From: Enterobacter sp. RHBSTW-00175
GTDB taxonomy: Bacteria > Pseudomonadota > Gammaproteobacteria > Enterobacterales > Enterobacteriaceae
DNA: 64,000 nucleotides
Reading direction: 5' to 3'
Assembly (NCBI RefSeq): GCF_013927005.1
Contig: NZ_CP055930.1
Coordinates: forward strand, 620,001 to 684,000
Shown here: in pieces, positions 9,880-19,851 of the stretch
Layout: each line of letters opens with the position of its first letter
How positions within the stretch are numbered: the stretch's first letter is position 1
Position numbers and translations under genes: made by a program
Notes under the pieces: generated by a model
Databases searched by the model: none
Seen by the model: only the letters and a program-made list of their open reading frames with translations
Told to the model about the DNA's origin: nothing

Positions 9880-12310
9880 ATGCTACTGCACTTAGTGATG
9901 TTGCCGTCAGCGTTGCGGCCGCCACCGTAAAGTTAGTGAATGTAACGACCGCTCCTGATTTGGAGATCCTGATCGAGCCATCACCAGCCGCACCTGTTCC
10001 TGTTTGCAGAACGTTGCCACCAGAAGTTGATGTCTGTCCAAGGATGACAATACCGTTAGTTGACGCATCAACGAGAATAAGTGCTGATGCCGTACTACCC
10101 CCATATGAGAAGCGAAGTAATAACAGGGTGCAACCGGCGGCAGGTAATCCTGCAACAGAAGCGTTAACTGCAATTGCAATTGGAGCTGGAGTGCCATTGA
10201 CACCACCTAAACCAATACCTGCTGAATTAGGTGACACAATGGTATAAAGAGGAACTGGGCCTAGAATAAGGCTGCCATAGTTTGCTGTGGCTGAAAGTCT
10301 GTTATCCCTAATCCACTTGCTCGTAACTGCTGCGTTTTGCCTTATCCCGTACTGCTTGGCTCCCGCAAATGTATTATCGCTTACCTTCGCATTAGTGGCA
10401 CCTGAGGTAACGTTAATTGCAGCTGCCCCATCAGAGTTAGAACCTCCACATTCGATCGTATTATTTACTGCCTCACAGTCAGTTCCGGTAAACACAATAG
10501 CATCTTCAGTTCCGTCAGTAGCAGTGGACGGTCTGTTTGCTCTAAAGTCGCAATTGTGAATCAGGGCCTTCTGGAAGGCATTAACAAGGCACGGTCCAGA
10601 GAACCAGCTCGAGGCACCAACCATCTGGATATTACTGCCCTCAACAATTTTCTTAACCGCCCTGGCGTGAATGTTATTCAGTTTTAATGGACCGTTTGCA
10701 GAGTTGTACTGGAAGTACCAGCCAGGCGTCGAAGCGTTTGATATCAATCGAGCGCCGTTAAAACTAACTCCATCGTTATTACCATTGGCAGCATAAATCA
10801 TCGGAAAGTCAGAGCGTTGCCATGATAATTCTGCGTTAGGAAATGATACCTCGTTAACTCCCTGAATTATGCTCGATACGCTAGTAGGTGAAGCTTCAAG
10901 CTTTGCCTCAGCAAAGGATACGTGGCGAGTGCGTTCCAGTATTTCAAATAATTTAGGACATCCCTCAATGTGGAATCCGGTAAATCTAATGGCATTACAT
11001 CCATCATTGGCGCTTGTTCCAGGTCCCATGTGCAACCCAACAACGTTATTGCTCGATGTATACCCAAGACCACAGGCCTGAATCTGGGTAGTCATTATGT
11101 CTACATCCCAAACCTCATCTAAATGCAGACCTGTTCCATTAATATGCTTGAGTGTCACATGCTCCATCTGGAACCAGGACGCATACTGAATCAGAATACC
11201 GCCAACACCTGCCGGTATAGGCTCTAACCCTTCAACATATCCAGCACCAATTGATGCATTTCGGATCCCACCTCCAACATAGCGCTTCGTGATCCCGCCT
11301 GTCGCATAGTCTTGTGTTCCCTGTGTTTTGAAGAGGAAAGAGCTTCCTGGCTTTTGTTTGTATCGAGTAACCCACTCGCTCTCACCTTCAAAGACACAGC
11401 CTGAAGGCAGAACGATATCACCAAACATATAGATGCCGCGGCCAAACTTAAATTTAGCGAATTTTTGGGTTCCGATGATATAGCAGCTGTTATACCCGGC
11501 ACCCACAATTGACTCAATTGCGGCAATAATTCCCGCTGTAGAATCAGTCTTACCTGTATTATCAACACCGGGGAACCCATCAAGATAAATTGACGTAAGA
11601 GCGTTCTGGACTGTCCCACCTTGAGCTATACCACTATGATCAGCACCGGTTGGCTTGGCGAGTTCGATAAGCACGTCACTTGCAGATCCTGAAGGTGGCA
11701 ATGTCACCATCGGATTACCTGAGTTGTCGAAGGCCACAATCTTATTTGCCCTGACTGACGCGCCAGGCAATGAAGGAATATTTTCAGGGGTGCGAAGTGT
11801 TCTGTTCAGGTTTGAACTCGCCAGGATATCGACATAGTTCTTTGTGGCTGCATCCTGCGGGTCACGCGGGTCTTTCACGTTGCGAATGTAGTTATTCAGT
11901 GCATCGTACCAGTTAGCAATACTGGTAGGCTTACGCAGCGCCAGGCGAAACATACTGATGCCCTGCTGGATCAGCATGGTCAGCTTGTCAAATGCATCCT
12001 CATGCACCTCCGCAAAAAACTTCCCCTGGTTACGCAGGTCGGTTTCCTGCGTTGGTTCAAGCTCTCGCGCAACAGAGATCTGCCATCCTGTCGCCAGCGG
12101 CGCTGTTAGGACTACATTACCGCCGTTATAACCACCGGCATTCGTCACCGTATAGTCCGTATCAAGCACCATAACCGTAATGTTTTCGTCAAGGTCGACA
12201 ACCGATACGGCAAGATCTGTCTTATTGAATATGCGGAAGGTATACGGGAAAGATGTCGTAACGCCGTTCCCCGTGTAATCGTTATGGTCAACTACGGTTG
12301 ATACCGTCAT
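9878..12310 (-). CDS. Tailspike protein, probable O-antigen-degrading
   Basis: The receptor-binding spike (810 aa). The N-terminal 200 residues (VSTVVDHNDYTGNGVTTSFP ..., then DPRDPQDAATKNYVD) form the conserved virion-anchoring head seen in podoviral tail fibres. The rest is rich in Gly, Asn and Ser with pectate-lyase-like repeats (GAGYNSCYIIGTQKF ... HVTLKHINGTGLHL), predicting a right-handed beta-helix that binds and cleaves O-antigen. ATG at 12310 follows AGGAGA, so an upstream in-frame start is not needed. It stands alone after a terminator, with its own operator-bearing control region. The active site cannot be identified by eye. Confidence 0.85.
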   Translation of the reverse strand: MTVSTVVDHNDYTGNGVTTSFPYTFRIFNKTDLAVSVVDLDENITVMVLDTDYTVTNAGGYNGGNVVLTAPLATGWQISVARELEPTQETDLRNQGKFFAEVHEDAFDKLTMLIQQGISMFRLALRKPTSIANWYDALNNYIRNVKDPRDPQDAATKNYVDILASSNLNRTLRTPENIPSLPGASVRANKIVAFDNSGNPMVTLPPSGSASDVLIELAKPTGADHSGIAQGGTVQNALTSIYLDGFPGVDNTGKTDSTAGIIAAIESIVGAGYNSCYIIGTQKFAKFKFGRGIYMFGDIVLPSGCVFEGESEWVTRYKQKPGSSFLFKTQGTQDYATGGITKRYVGGGIRNASIGAGYVEGLEPIPAGVGGILIQYASWFQMEHVTLKHINGTGLHLDEVWDVDIMTTQIQACGLGYTSSNNVVGLHMGPGTSANDGCNAIRFTGFHIEGCPKLFEILERTRHVSFAEAKLEASPTSVSSIIQGVNEVSFPNAELSWQRSDFPMIYAANGNNDGVSFNGARLISNASTPGWYFQYNSANGPLKLNNIHARAVKKIVEGSNIQMVGASSWFSGPCLVNAFQKALIHNCDFRANRPSTATDGTEDAIVFTGTDCEAVNNTIECGGSNSDGAAAINVTSGATNAKVSDNTFAGAKQYGIRQNAAVTSKWIRDNRLSATANYGSLILGPVPLYTIVSPNSAGIGLGGVNGTPAPIAIAVNASVAGLPAAGCTLLLLRFSYGGSTASALILVDASTNGIVILGQTSTSGGNVLQTGTGAAGDGSIRISKSGAVVTFTNFTVAAATLTATSLSAVA

Positions 12311-12505
12311 GGCCTGTCTCCTGAAAAGCAGCGCCCGGCGCGCGTGCATCATCAGGACAGTTTATTACCTGACAAGCCTTATATGAATTGAATGAATAAC
12401 AAACACAGTACTTATTACCTTACAGGTAATTCACATATCGTGCTGGATAAGGAGGGCATCATCTGATACTGTTTATATATACAGTAATTGCATGGAGAAC
12501 ATGAG
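12311..12505. promoter_or_regulatory. Divergent control region with prophage operator
   Basis: A perfect TTACC-TTACA-GGTAA operator lies at 12415-12429. A lone TTACC half-site is at 12365 and a diverged copy of the AACCATAT-type motif at about 12375-12390. It separates the tailspike gene (minus) from a small rightward gene (plus). Confidence 0.65.
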
Positions 12506-12766
12506 ATGCAACGTCAGTATTATCACCCGCTGGAAAAAGGATTTGCTGAACGAATACACACGCCGGGAGGCGTCCGATCCCTGGTTGAAGAGTCACACCT
12601 GATGACGTTGCTGAGACAACTCAACGAGGATGGCTTTAACGTTGATGGCCCGATGGCAGAACTGGCAGCGCTGGTGAACTACGTAACCAGCTCCCAGATG
12701 TCCATGAAGGATCTGCAAATGCATCTCGATTACTGCGTGGAAAAACTGAAGCAGGAAACGACATAA
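12506..12766 (+). CDS. Small prophage protein of unknown function
   Basis: A protein of 86 aa transcribed against the surrounding virion genes, with its own operator-controlled promoter region. ATG at 12506 is preceded by GGAG at good distance. The sequence is mostly helical (SLVEESHLMTLLRQLNEDGF ... MKDLQMHLDYCVEKLKQE) with no membrane segment. A lone gene facing the other way inside the late region is typical of a lysogeny-expressed moron or a regulator. No family recognised. Confidence 0.7.
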   Translation: MQRQYYHPLEKGFAERIHTPGGVRSLVEESHLMTLLRQLNEDGFNVDGPMAELAALVNYVTSSQMSMKDLQMHLDYCVEKLKQETT

Positions 12767-12772
12767 AAGAAA

Positions 12773-12802
12773 AGGCCGCATGGCGGCCTCGTGACATGTC
12801 AC
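12773..12802 (-). terminator. Terminator of the virion operon, with GTGACATGTCAC palindrome
   Basis: Read on the minus strand, the palindrome GTGACATGTCAC (12791-12802) overlaps the end of the last virion-operon gene. It is followed by the hairpin GGCCGC-CAT-GCGGCC and TTTTCTTTT. The same 12-bp palindrome occurs just before two other prophage terminators (30010 and 32428). Confidence 0.75.
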
Positions 12803-12993
12803 AGCAATGGAAGCTTAAACACTATTGCAGCAAGAATAACGAAGGTCGCGAAATAAACGACCTTCGAAGATGTCTCGCCAAGCCAGCCTTTTTTTATCGC
12901 GAATATAACCGCCCATAAATAAAAAGTACCGGTCACAACCACTACCAAAAACCAGAAAACTATTAATCCGATATTGGTCATAATATCTGTCAT
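12799..12993 (-). CDS. Small two-segment membrane protein
   Basis: The product (64 aa) has two strong hydrophobic segments (about residues 8-32 and 44-62) joined by a basic turn (KKGWLGETSSK). It overlaps the upstream ejection-protein gene by four bases and closes the virion operon. It could be a superinfection or lysis-related membrane protein; no family recognised. Confidence 0.65.
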   Translation of the reverse strand: MTDIMTNIGLIVFWFLVVVVTGTFYLWAVIFAIKKGWLGETSSKVVYFATFVILAAIVFKLPLL

Positions 12994-15746
12994 TGTCCTA
13001 CCGCCTTACCTAAATCTGGCGCTCTGCGCGGAGTTGTCTCGCCAGGCTCCCACCAACTTGTAGTGTTGAACTCCCGCTGTGCGCGGTCCCTTACCCTGTC
13101 GTTGTATCCTGGGTTCGCCATTTCCTGAAGCTGCTGAAGGATCAGATGATTGGTGATCGCCTTTGCATACCAGAGGTTGGCGAATGGTGTGATCATGCGG
13201 GCGGTCTTCAGCGCATCGGCACCGAATGAAGTTTTCTCACCCTGTAGAGCCTTCTGCGGGTTCGTGATCAGCAGCTTGGTTAACTGCTCGGCAAAGCTCA
13301 GTACCGGTCCGCCAATGGTGGCCGCGATACTTGAGCCGTATTGGGTGTGGTCCTGGAACAGGAAATCGCCGTAGATACCGAATGAACCGCCCTTCAGTAG
13401 CGCCTGCACCCACGTCGTCGGCTTTGTCATATCCAGTGGATCATTACCAGTCAGCAGGCTATTCATCTGGTTAGCGAACATCCCTGCCAGTGTAGTGCCA
13501 GCGATATACGAAGCCAGGAATTTGATGGCAGGAACCGTATCCAAATCATTGGCCCGGTTAACCAACTGGCGGAAGCCTGCAAACGGGGTGGTTTTAAAGA
13601 GCATGAAGCTCTTAATTAACTGGCCAGCATCGTCTCTGGCGTAGGTATCCAGGCCGGTGGCAGTAGTTACGGCACTGGTCATTTCACCGTGTGTGATACC
13701 CAGCAATTTCTGCGCTGCTTCAGCGCGGGCGTTACGCACCATTCGCGTTATGGTCTGCTCTGCTTCTGCGTCGAATGCTTCTTTCATCCGCTTAAGGCGT
13801 TCAGGCGGGAGATCTCCCAGGGCTGCCAGCGCCGATTCACTCCCGGCGCGAACCTGTGCAATGCGGTCAGCCATTATGCCGGCGATCACGTCATCGGGCA
13901 CGGCGTAAATAGCATCAGGCGTCATGCCCATATGTCCGGAGGTTGTCATTGGCCTGAGGTCTGCCGCAGCCATGATGGACCAGTCTTCGTTGCTCCAGCC
14001 TTTATTAGCCAGGATGGTTTTATCTGACCCTTTCACTTCATCAAGCGTCTTAAATTTGCGGGTCAGTTCACCAATGTTTTTGTACATCAGCAGGCCGAAA
14101 GACGCTTTGTTTGCGCGGTCCATTGCGATTAGACCTGACCACTTCAGTGTCTTTTCTGCGAACCAGCCAGTGATTCCGCGTGACAGGTCAAAGCCGCCCA
14201 TCTTTGAGACTACAGCTGCGTGCGAGTCCACCAGCAGGCCAAGCTCTGCATTAGCCTTTTTGGCATCACCACTGAACAGATTTTTAATCGTGTTGGCTGA
14301 CAGGCGCATACCGTCACGAGTGAAACCAAGAGCCTGGGCATTGGCGCGCATGATGGCCTGATCGCTGGTTGCCGTCAGTACGCTGGTACCCAGCATGGCA
14401 CTGGTCATCAGGTTGCGCAGCCCACCAACCGCTGATGTGAACACGCTGGAAGATGCGGCACCGTTAAGCCCGGCCATTGAATTAAACATGCGCTCAACCA
14501 TCTTGCGCTCGTCGTTCATCTTGCCGACTTCCTTACCGCCGGTTACCGCACGCTGATATACGCGGTCCAGCACCATGGAAAAGTTGCGGGCAGCATCCGG
14601 GCCGAATGCTTTAACGACGCCAAGATCGCGGGACGAAGATTGCAGGTGCGACATCATCACGCCAGCAACAGGTTGCTGCGTGTAGCGCTCCATGTAGGCA
14701 AAGTGAGATTGTGCATCCTTGAACGCCATCACCCTGCTCTGGGACCCACGGTTCTTAATCCCACCAGTACCCATGAATGCGCCCGGGTCGATTTTGTTCG
14801 CGCCGTCGGTAGCCTTCGTTTCGAATATCGCTTCCAGTGCCTGGCGGTACTCGATGTCATTCATCGGGCTGCCGTCCGGATTAACGTAGTTGCTGCGATC
14901 CTGAGTGTTGTAGACATCATCAACCCACGCCTGGCGAGCGAACTCAATCGGTGGCTGGCGGCCTGAGAGTCGCGCTTTGGCCTGTTCTGCGACTGGTAAT
15001 GATGCGAGCCACTCATCGCGCCCTGCATTGCGGATAAAATCAGCATCGTCAACATACGGCAGATGCCAGTCATCACGCAGTCCGATATCAAAACCGTTGT
15101 CGTTCATCTCCTGGCGGGCCCGGCTCGTAACGTCATTCCATACCTGGGCGATTTTCTTCGCCTGTGGGTTTCCGGTGTCTTCACCGTAAAGCTCCTTCAG
15201 GATCTGGAACTGTGCAGATTTAGCTGCCTGCTGTTCGAAGAGGCTGCGGAAGCGCTGCTCGCCAAGAGCCTTACTCTGCTCAAAGAATTTGCGTACATCA
15301 TCACCGGCTTTGAGCAGTTCAGCGCTGAGCTGACGTGACCAGTCCTGATATGCTCCGGTAGCCAGCTCTTCAGCAGACGTGACAGCGATATCTGTACCGT
15401 CAGTTGTTCTGCGGCCGGAGAATATAAATTGCTGCAAATTGGCTGGCGTCTGCTGCTCTGGTGGGATATTGGCGTCAAGGGTATCTGTTACCCTACTGAT
15501 GGCGATCGCGTTCTGAGCGACGCGCTGGCGCTTCTTATAGACGTCATGCACAACGCGCTGGCGCACAAGATCGGCGGCCTCCATATACGTCTGCGCATGA
15601 GGGATGCCAGTCTTACCTTCCCTGGCATTTTTTTTATGCACCTGGCGCACGGCTTCTTTAATGCGGTCCTCAATACCTTTCAGCTCGTCAGCCTTTGGCT
15701 GGCGGCCCAGTGTCTGCGCAATGGCTTCAACACATGCCTGTTTCAT
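12990..15746 (-). CDS. Internal virion (ejection) protein, large
   Basis: A protein of 918 aa at the place of the last large ejection protein in epsilon15-like phages. It is helical, rich in Ala, Gln and Lys, with amphipathic and hydrophobic stretches near 430-460 and 710-760 (FLASYIAGTTLAGMFANQM), as expected for a protein injected with DNA to form a trans-envelope channel. ATG at 15746 shares its A with the TAA stop of the upstream gene and follows GAGGAA. No catalytic domain is evident. Confidence 0.8.
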   Translation of the reverse strand: MKQACVEAIAQTLGRQPKADELKGIEDRIKEAVRQVHKKNAREGKTGIPHAQTYMEAADLVRQRVVHDVYKKRQRVAQNAIAISRVTDTLDANIPPEQQTPANLQQFIFSGRRTTDGTDIAVTSAEELATGAYQDWSRQLSAELLKAGDDVRKFFEQSKALGEQRFRSLFEQQAAKSAQFQILKELYGEDTGNPQAKKIAQVWNDVTSRARQEMNDNGFDIGLRDDWHLPYVDDADFIRNAGRDEWLASLPVAEQAKARLSGRQPPIEFARQAWVDDVYNTQDRSNYVNPDGSPMNDIEYRQALEAIFETKATDGANKIDPGAFMGTGGIKNRGSQSRVMAFKDAQSHFAYMERYTQQPVAGVMMSHLQSSSRDLGVVKAFGPDAARNFSMVLDRVYQRAVTGGKEVGKMNDERKMVERMFNSMAGLNGAASSSVFTSAVGGLRNLMTSAMLGTSVLTATSDQAIMRANAQALGFTRDGMRLSANTIKNLFSGDAKKANAELGLLVDSHAAVVSKMGGFDLSRGITGWFAEKTLKWSGLIAMDRANKASFGLLMYKNIGELTRKFKTLDEVKGSDKTILANKGWSNEDWSIMAAADLRPMTTSGHMGMTPDAIYAVPDDVIAGIMADRIAQVRAGSESALAALGDLPPERLKRMKEAFDAEAEQTITRMVRNARAEAAQKLLGITHGEMTSAVTTATGLDTYARDDAGQLIKSFMLFKTTPFAGFRQLVNRANDLDTVPAIKFLASYIAGTTLAGMFANQMNSLLTGNDPLDMTKPTTWVQALLKGGSFGIYGDFLFQDHTQYGSSIAATIGGPVLSFAEQLTKLLITNPQKALQGEKTSFGADALKTARMITPFANLWYAKAITNHLILQQLQEMANPGYNDRVRDRAQREFNTTSWWEPGETTPRRAPDLGKAVGQ

Positions 15747-17311
15747 TATGGATTCCTCAGGAAGCACGCGGCGGCGACTGAATATACTTTCGACTCGTTC
15801 TGCACCGTCTTGATCTGCTCGTCAAAATCAGCCAGAACATCGGAGAGTTTCGCAGGCTGCCCGGTGTCAGGGTGCGTAATTGTCAGATCCGGATTGGTAG
15901 TCGCCATATCGCGCGCCGCCATCAGGTCGTAACTGTTTGATGAAATCGCCTGACCAGTATCTGGATCCACACTGACCTGCCCGCCAGTTTCACCTGCTGC
16001 TGTGAATGCACTTTCTGCACGCGGCGCCATTGCTTCTCCAGCCAATTCTGGCGGCGTTTCATACCTGACACCATTCTCTTCGAAAACCTGCTGCATTGCA
16101 TGGTATTGCTCGTTTGCAGACTCCAGCATCCCTGGTCGAGCAGGGCCGTCAAGTCCGCGAGCCATCATTCCGACGTTAACGGGCTGGCCGTCATTCAACT
16201 GCCGGTATGCCTCATCCATAGCTGATACATGGCTATTAATGCTTTCGTTGCTGGCGTGCAGGACCGGGGAGGATTCCAGATCGTAATAGAGCCCCTCATT
16301 CAGTGTGTGGGCAGCATCGATGTCGCTCGGCTTAATGGCAGGAATATCTGGCGCTGCGGCAGGCTCTGCCACTGGTGCCTGAGCATCAGATCTCACCGGC
16401 GCGCCAGGCGCATCCGTTACTGGCGTAGCTTCGGCCGCAGGCGATGGCTCTGCGGTTGCATCAGGAACACTCTGCACCTCTGCTGCCGGGATCGGCGCTT
16501 CAGTCTCTGGCGGTGGCGGCACGTCAGCATTTCTCGCGGCAAGGTGATGAGCACCACCAAATGCGCCACCCAGCACCGCATCCACCAGCATGGCCTGACC
16601 GTCGAATACCCGGTACTGCTTCGCCATATCGGTGTAACCTTTTTCCTCCAGCGTTTCGCCGACAGAGTAACGGTTCAGGCCGCCGAATCCGGTGTTGATT
16701 GCCACGCCTGAGGCAATGCGCGTTGCCAGTGTGGTGCCAACGGCAGCAGGGAGGGCCATACCAGCCGCGTTGAAAAGGCTCTGCTGAGTTGCCAGATTGC
16801 GCGCCGTCGACTCGTCTACGCCCTTCCCTTTAAAATCCTGATAGGACTGCTCATACGTCGAGCTAAATGCAGTGGCTGCGCCGACTGTAGGTCCGCCGAC
16901 AATCGTCGCACCGATCGCTGGTACAAACTGGCCGAGACCATAAAGTACCTCGGCAGCGGTGCCCTGGCTACCTGCATCAGGCTTCACGTATCCGCGTGCA
17001 TCCTGCAACTGCTTTCCGATCGTGTCATAGGTTTCATTCAGCGTTTTATCAGCATCCGGGAACATAACCCGGAAGATATTCACCGTTGGAGCTACGTCTG
17101 CAGTGAATGCCGGATCGCTGATCAGGCGTTTACTGAATCCGACGGCAGACTGCGCAAGACCGATTGTGCCTTCAGCCACGCCGCGCACCGGCGCAGCAAT
17201 TGACCCCTGGAAGAATGTAGGCTCGTAGTCTTCTTGACGTGCCGGATTGGCCGCAGTTTTATCGTCTGTCCATGCCTGGCCTTCAGGCGCCAGAGAAAAT
17301 ACATCAGACAT
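15746..17311 (-). CDS. Internal virion protein
   Basis: A 521-residue protein. The N-terminal half contains Gly/Ala-rich hydrophobic helices (LGQFVPAIGATIVGGPTVGA; GMALPAAVGTTLATRIASG), followed by a Pro/Ala/Glu linker (about 265-320) and a helical C-terminal part. It is coupled to its neighbours by one-base stop/start overlaps. By position it is the middle one of three ejection proteins; function is inferred from that and from composition. Confidence 0.75.
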   Translation of the reverse strand: MSDVFSLAPEGQAWTDDKTAANPARQEDYEPTFFQGSIAAPVRGVAEGTIGLAQSAVGFSKRLISDPAFTADVAPTVNIFRVMFPDADKTLNETYDTIGKQLQDARGYVKPDAGSQGTAAEVLYGLGQFVPAIGATIVGGPTVGAATAFSSTYEQSYQDFKGKGVDESTARNLATQQSLFNAAGMALPAAVGTTLATRIASGVAINTGFGGLNRYSVGETLEEKGYTDMAKQYRVFDGQAMLVDAVLGGAFGGAHHLAARNADVPPPPETEAPIPAAEVQSVPDATAEPSPAAEATPVTDAPGAPVRSDAQAPVAEPAAAPDIPAIKPSDIDAAHTLNEGLYYDLESSPVLHASNESINSHVSAMDEAYRQLNDGQPVNVGMMARGLDGPARPGMLESANEQYHAMQQVFEENGVRYETPPELAGEAMAPRAESAFTAAGETGGQVSVDPDTGQAISSNSYDLMAARDMATTNPDLTITHPDTGQPAKLSDVLADFDEQIKTVQNESKVYSVAAACFLRNP

Positions 17312-19839
17312 TATTCGACCCTCACGACAATAGCTTCATTGGTTTTCGGATCCGTCGCCCAGCGCCCGCTGCCGCTTACCAGCCGATACTGATTGTTGCC
17401 GATATTTACCGGAGTGAAGTTTGATGCGGCGTTGACGTTCAGCCCGGCATCTTTCAGTGCCTGCTGCGCAGATGCGGTATAGCGGTCCTTGAAAGTGGAT
17501 TTATCCATGCCGAATGGCATAACCACATCACCACCATTAAAGCCCTTGTATACGCCTCCTGTGGCGTACTGCGCAGCCTTCTCCACTACATCCGAGTTGG
17601 CCACATCAGTTTTCGTCATGGAAGCATCTCCTGACTGATAAGCGATCCCGGCGTAGGCTGCTTTAAAAAGGTTGTAACTGAGCTGCCGAGCCTGTGGGTT
17701 GTTGGCAAACGAATTTCCGACCTGATCGTCAAAGGCACGCTTCAGTTTATCCTCGCTCGGCAACTGGACCGGAGTTATCCCGGCGTCTTTCATCGCTTTT
17801 GTCGGATTCAGAAGCTGGTCACCTGCCAGAATCACCTTCGATACGTCGTATTTGTTCATGGCCGGCTTGTAGCCGATGAACTGACTGTAGGCGATTGATG
17901 ACTTGGTGTTGTCGTACTGGTTGTCCGGCGTGCCAAGCAGCAGCGCAGAATAGGCCGTTGCTGCGTTGTTCGGCGCGATAGCTGAAGCAACCTGGCGCAT
18001 CGCCGGAGCCGACAGAGTTTCACCCATGCTCTGCAACAGGCTGATGGTCTGGTTAACGTCTTTGGTACCGCGCACCTGCTCAGACAGCGCAGCGGCCTCT
18101 TCACTGGAAAGGATGGGCGCATTGATGCCCAGCGCGCGCAGGCCCTCCTGAGATGAGAACCGGTTGGCAACCTCTGCCGTGATGTCGTTAGGATTGTTGC
18201 TGGCGATCGGCTTATAGGCGCCAATCTCTACCGCAGCGTTGAACGGGTTGTTCTGGCGCTGGCTGATCACCTTCGTGGCCGCAGCCGATACCTGATCAAA
18301 TAGTTCAGCACGTGATGCATATCCCTCGCCTGTTTCTTCGGTTCCCGGGCTCAGCTGGTCAACGTAGGCCGTTATGCTGCTCGTCGGCATATTGCGGAAC
18401 GAGCCAATATACTGCCCGGCGATCTGCGTGTTTTTGAACTCGGTATACCGGAGATTACCTTCGCGCACGCCATAGGCAGCGAGGAATTCGGTCTGTGTTG
18501 GAGCATTGGGGAAATCGACGCCGCGTATGTAAGCCGCCGTTGCGTCGCGGACCTGACTGTCAATGCTGGTGCGATACTCCGCCTGCTGCTGCTTGCGGAT
18601 TTGATCGGCCTGGCGGAGGAAGGTTGCCTGCGCCTCTGGTGAGGCAGCGTCGAATGCCGCATTGCCGGTGTAGCGTTTGGTGCTGGTAGGCAACTGAGAT
18701 AGGCCAATAGCCGCGCTGACACCGGTAGAAAGTTGCTGGTCGGTGTAAGGCTGGCTTCCGTTCTCGTGATGGATGATAGCGCCACATAACGCTTTCAGGG
18801 TGTCAGGGTTTGATGCATCGAGTTGCTGATCAGGCGTTACACCGAGTTGCGCGCAGACCGCCTTGATATACGCATCTGTGTTGTTATTGTCGGATGGCGG
18901 CGCCCAGCGATTAATGATGTCGCTGACGGTATCAATACCCTGACGCTGGTAAGACAGCAGGTTTCGTCCAAGAGCTCGGATGCCATGCTCAGGAGTTTCG
19001 AATTTGGCAAAGCGACCATCGTCACCGGTCTGACCTACCCACGGATTGGTTTTGCTGTACTCGAGGTTTCCGGGGTTGTTATTCCTGATGCCGCGGGCGC
19101 CATCACTGGAACTGCCTTCTGACACAGCCCGGCGGGATCCAGCAACTGTATCGCTCAGTTCACCATTGCTCTGGATGAACTCAATAGAGTTGTTGGCAGA
19201 CCACTGGGAAAGTGATGCATCAGCAACCTTCTCCTTGAACTCGACCTTCTTGGCGTTAATCTGTTCAGGACTCCAGCCGTGCGCTGCGCCGTAGTCGTCG
19301 ATCTGCTGGAAAGTCTGCTGGTTGTACAGCACGTAGTTTGCATTGTCGCCGTAAGCGGATGCTGCAAGTTTGCCGTTATTCGCCAGAGTTGCCTGGAACT
19401 GACCTTCCTCATAGGCATTGAGCTGGCCTATCTCATGTCGCCCGGCCTGAGTTGTGAACTGAATTCGCTGCTGCTGCGCCTGCAGCATAAATCCGGCTCG
19501 AGCGCCTTCAGGCAATGTCATGGCAAGCTGTTCTGCGTGCGCATCGAACTGCTGGGTATACTCCTGACCTTTCCCGAGAGCGTTTTTACCCTGCATATTC
19601 AGCAGGCCGGTATTCGGATTCGTCAGTAAATCACTGGAAAACTGACTGAGTTGCAAAGATGCATCCTGTGCCTGGGCAACATCTGCACGCTGCTTGGCCT
19701 GCGCAAACATGTCGATCGCCTTTGGACCTACCTGCGCCAGCGCATCACCGATATTAGGCTGCTCAAAAGCCTGAATACCAGGAGACTGGAAACCGCGACT
19801 CTCTACCTGGCGACCGGTAACTGTTGGTACTGTTGGCAT
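17311..19839 (-). CDS. Internal virion protein with peptidoglycan-hydrolase-like domain
   Basis: This product (842 aa) has a helical N-terminal region (about 20-220), then ARGIRNNNPGNLEYS ... GRFAKFETPEHGIRALGRNLLSYQ (about 245-310), which matches the P5-type lytic domain of phage internal proteins. A LSQLPTSTKRYTGNAAFDAASPEAQ segment precedes the long helical C-terminus. It probably helps open the cell wall during DNA ejection. The start MPTVPTVTGRQ is typical of the group. Confidence 0.8.
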   Translation of the reverse strand: MPTVPTVTGRQVESRGFQSPGIQAFEQPNIGDALAQVGPKAIDMFAQAKQRADVAQAQDASLQLSQFSSDLLTNPNTGLLNMQGKNALGKGQEYTQQFDAHAEQLAMTLPEGARAGFMLQAQQQRIQFTTQAGRHEIGQLNAYEEGQFQATLANNGKLAASAYGDNANYVLYNQQTFQQIDDYGAAHGWSPEQINAKKVEFKEKVADASLSQWSANNSIEFIQSNGELSDTVAGSRRAVSEGSSSDGARGIRNNNPGNLEYSKTNPWVGQTGDDGRFAKFETPEHGIRALGRNLLSYQRQGIDTVSDIINRWAPPSDNNNTDAYIKAVCAQLGVTPDQQLDASNPDTLKALCGAIIHHENGSQPYTDQQLSTGVSAAIGLSQLPTSTKRYTGNAAFDAASPEAQATFLRQADQIRKQQQAEYRTSIDSQVRDATAAYIRGVDFPNAPTQTEFLAAYGVREGNLRYTEFKNTQIAGQYIGSFRNMPTSSITAYVDQLSPGTEETGEGYASRAELFDQVSAAATKVISQRQNNPFNAAVEIGAYKPIASNNPNDITAEVANRFSSQEGLRALGINAPILSSEEAAALSEQVRGTKDVNQTISLLQSMGETLSAPAMRQVASAIAPNNAATAYSALLLGTPDNQYDNTKSSIAYSQFIGYKPAMNKYDVSKVILAGDQLLNPTKAMKDAGITPVQLPSEDKLKRAFDDQVGNSFANNPQARQLSYNLFKAAYAGIAYQSGDASMTKTDVANSDVVEKAAQYATGGVYKGFNGGDVVMPFGMDKSTFKDRYTASAQQALKDAGLNVNAASNFTPVNIGNNQYRLVSGSGRWATDPKTNEAIVVRVE

Positions 19840-19851
19840 TTCACTGTCTCC

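Noticed and set aside
16229..16711. Plus-strand frame of 160 codons within the ejection-protein gene
   Set aside because: A shadow of the minus-strand gene with a Cys/Arg/Trp-rich product typical of out-of-frame translation.
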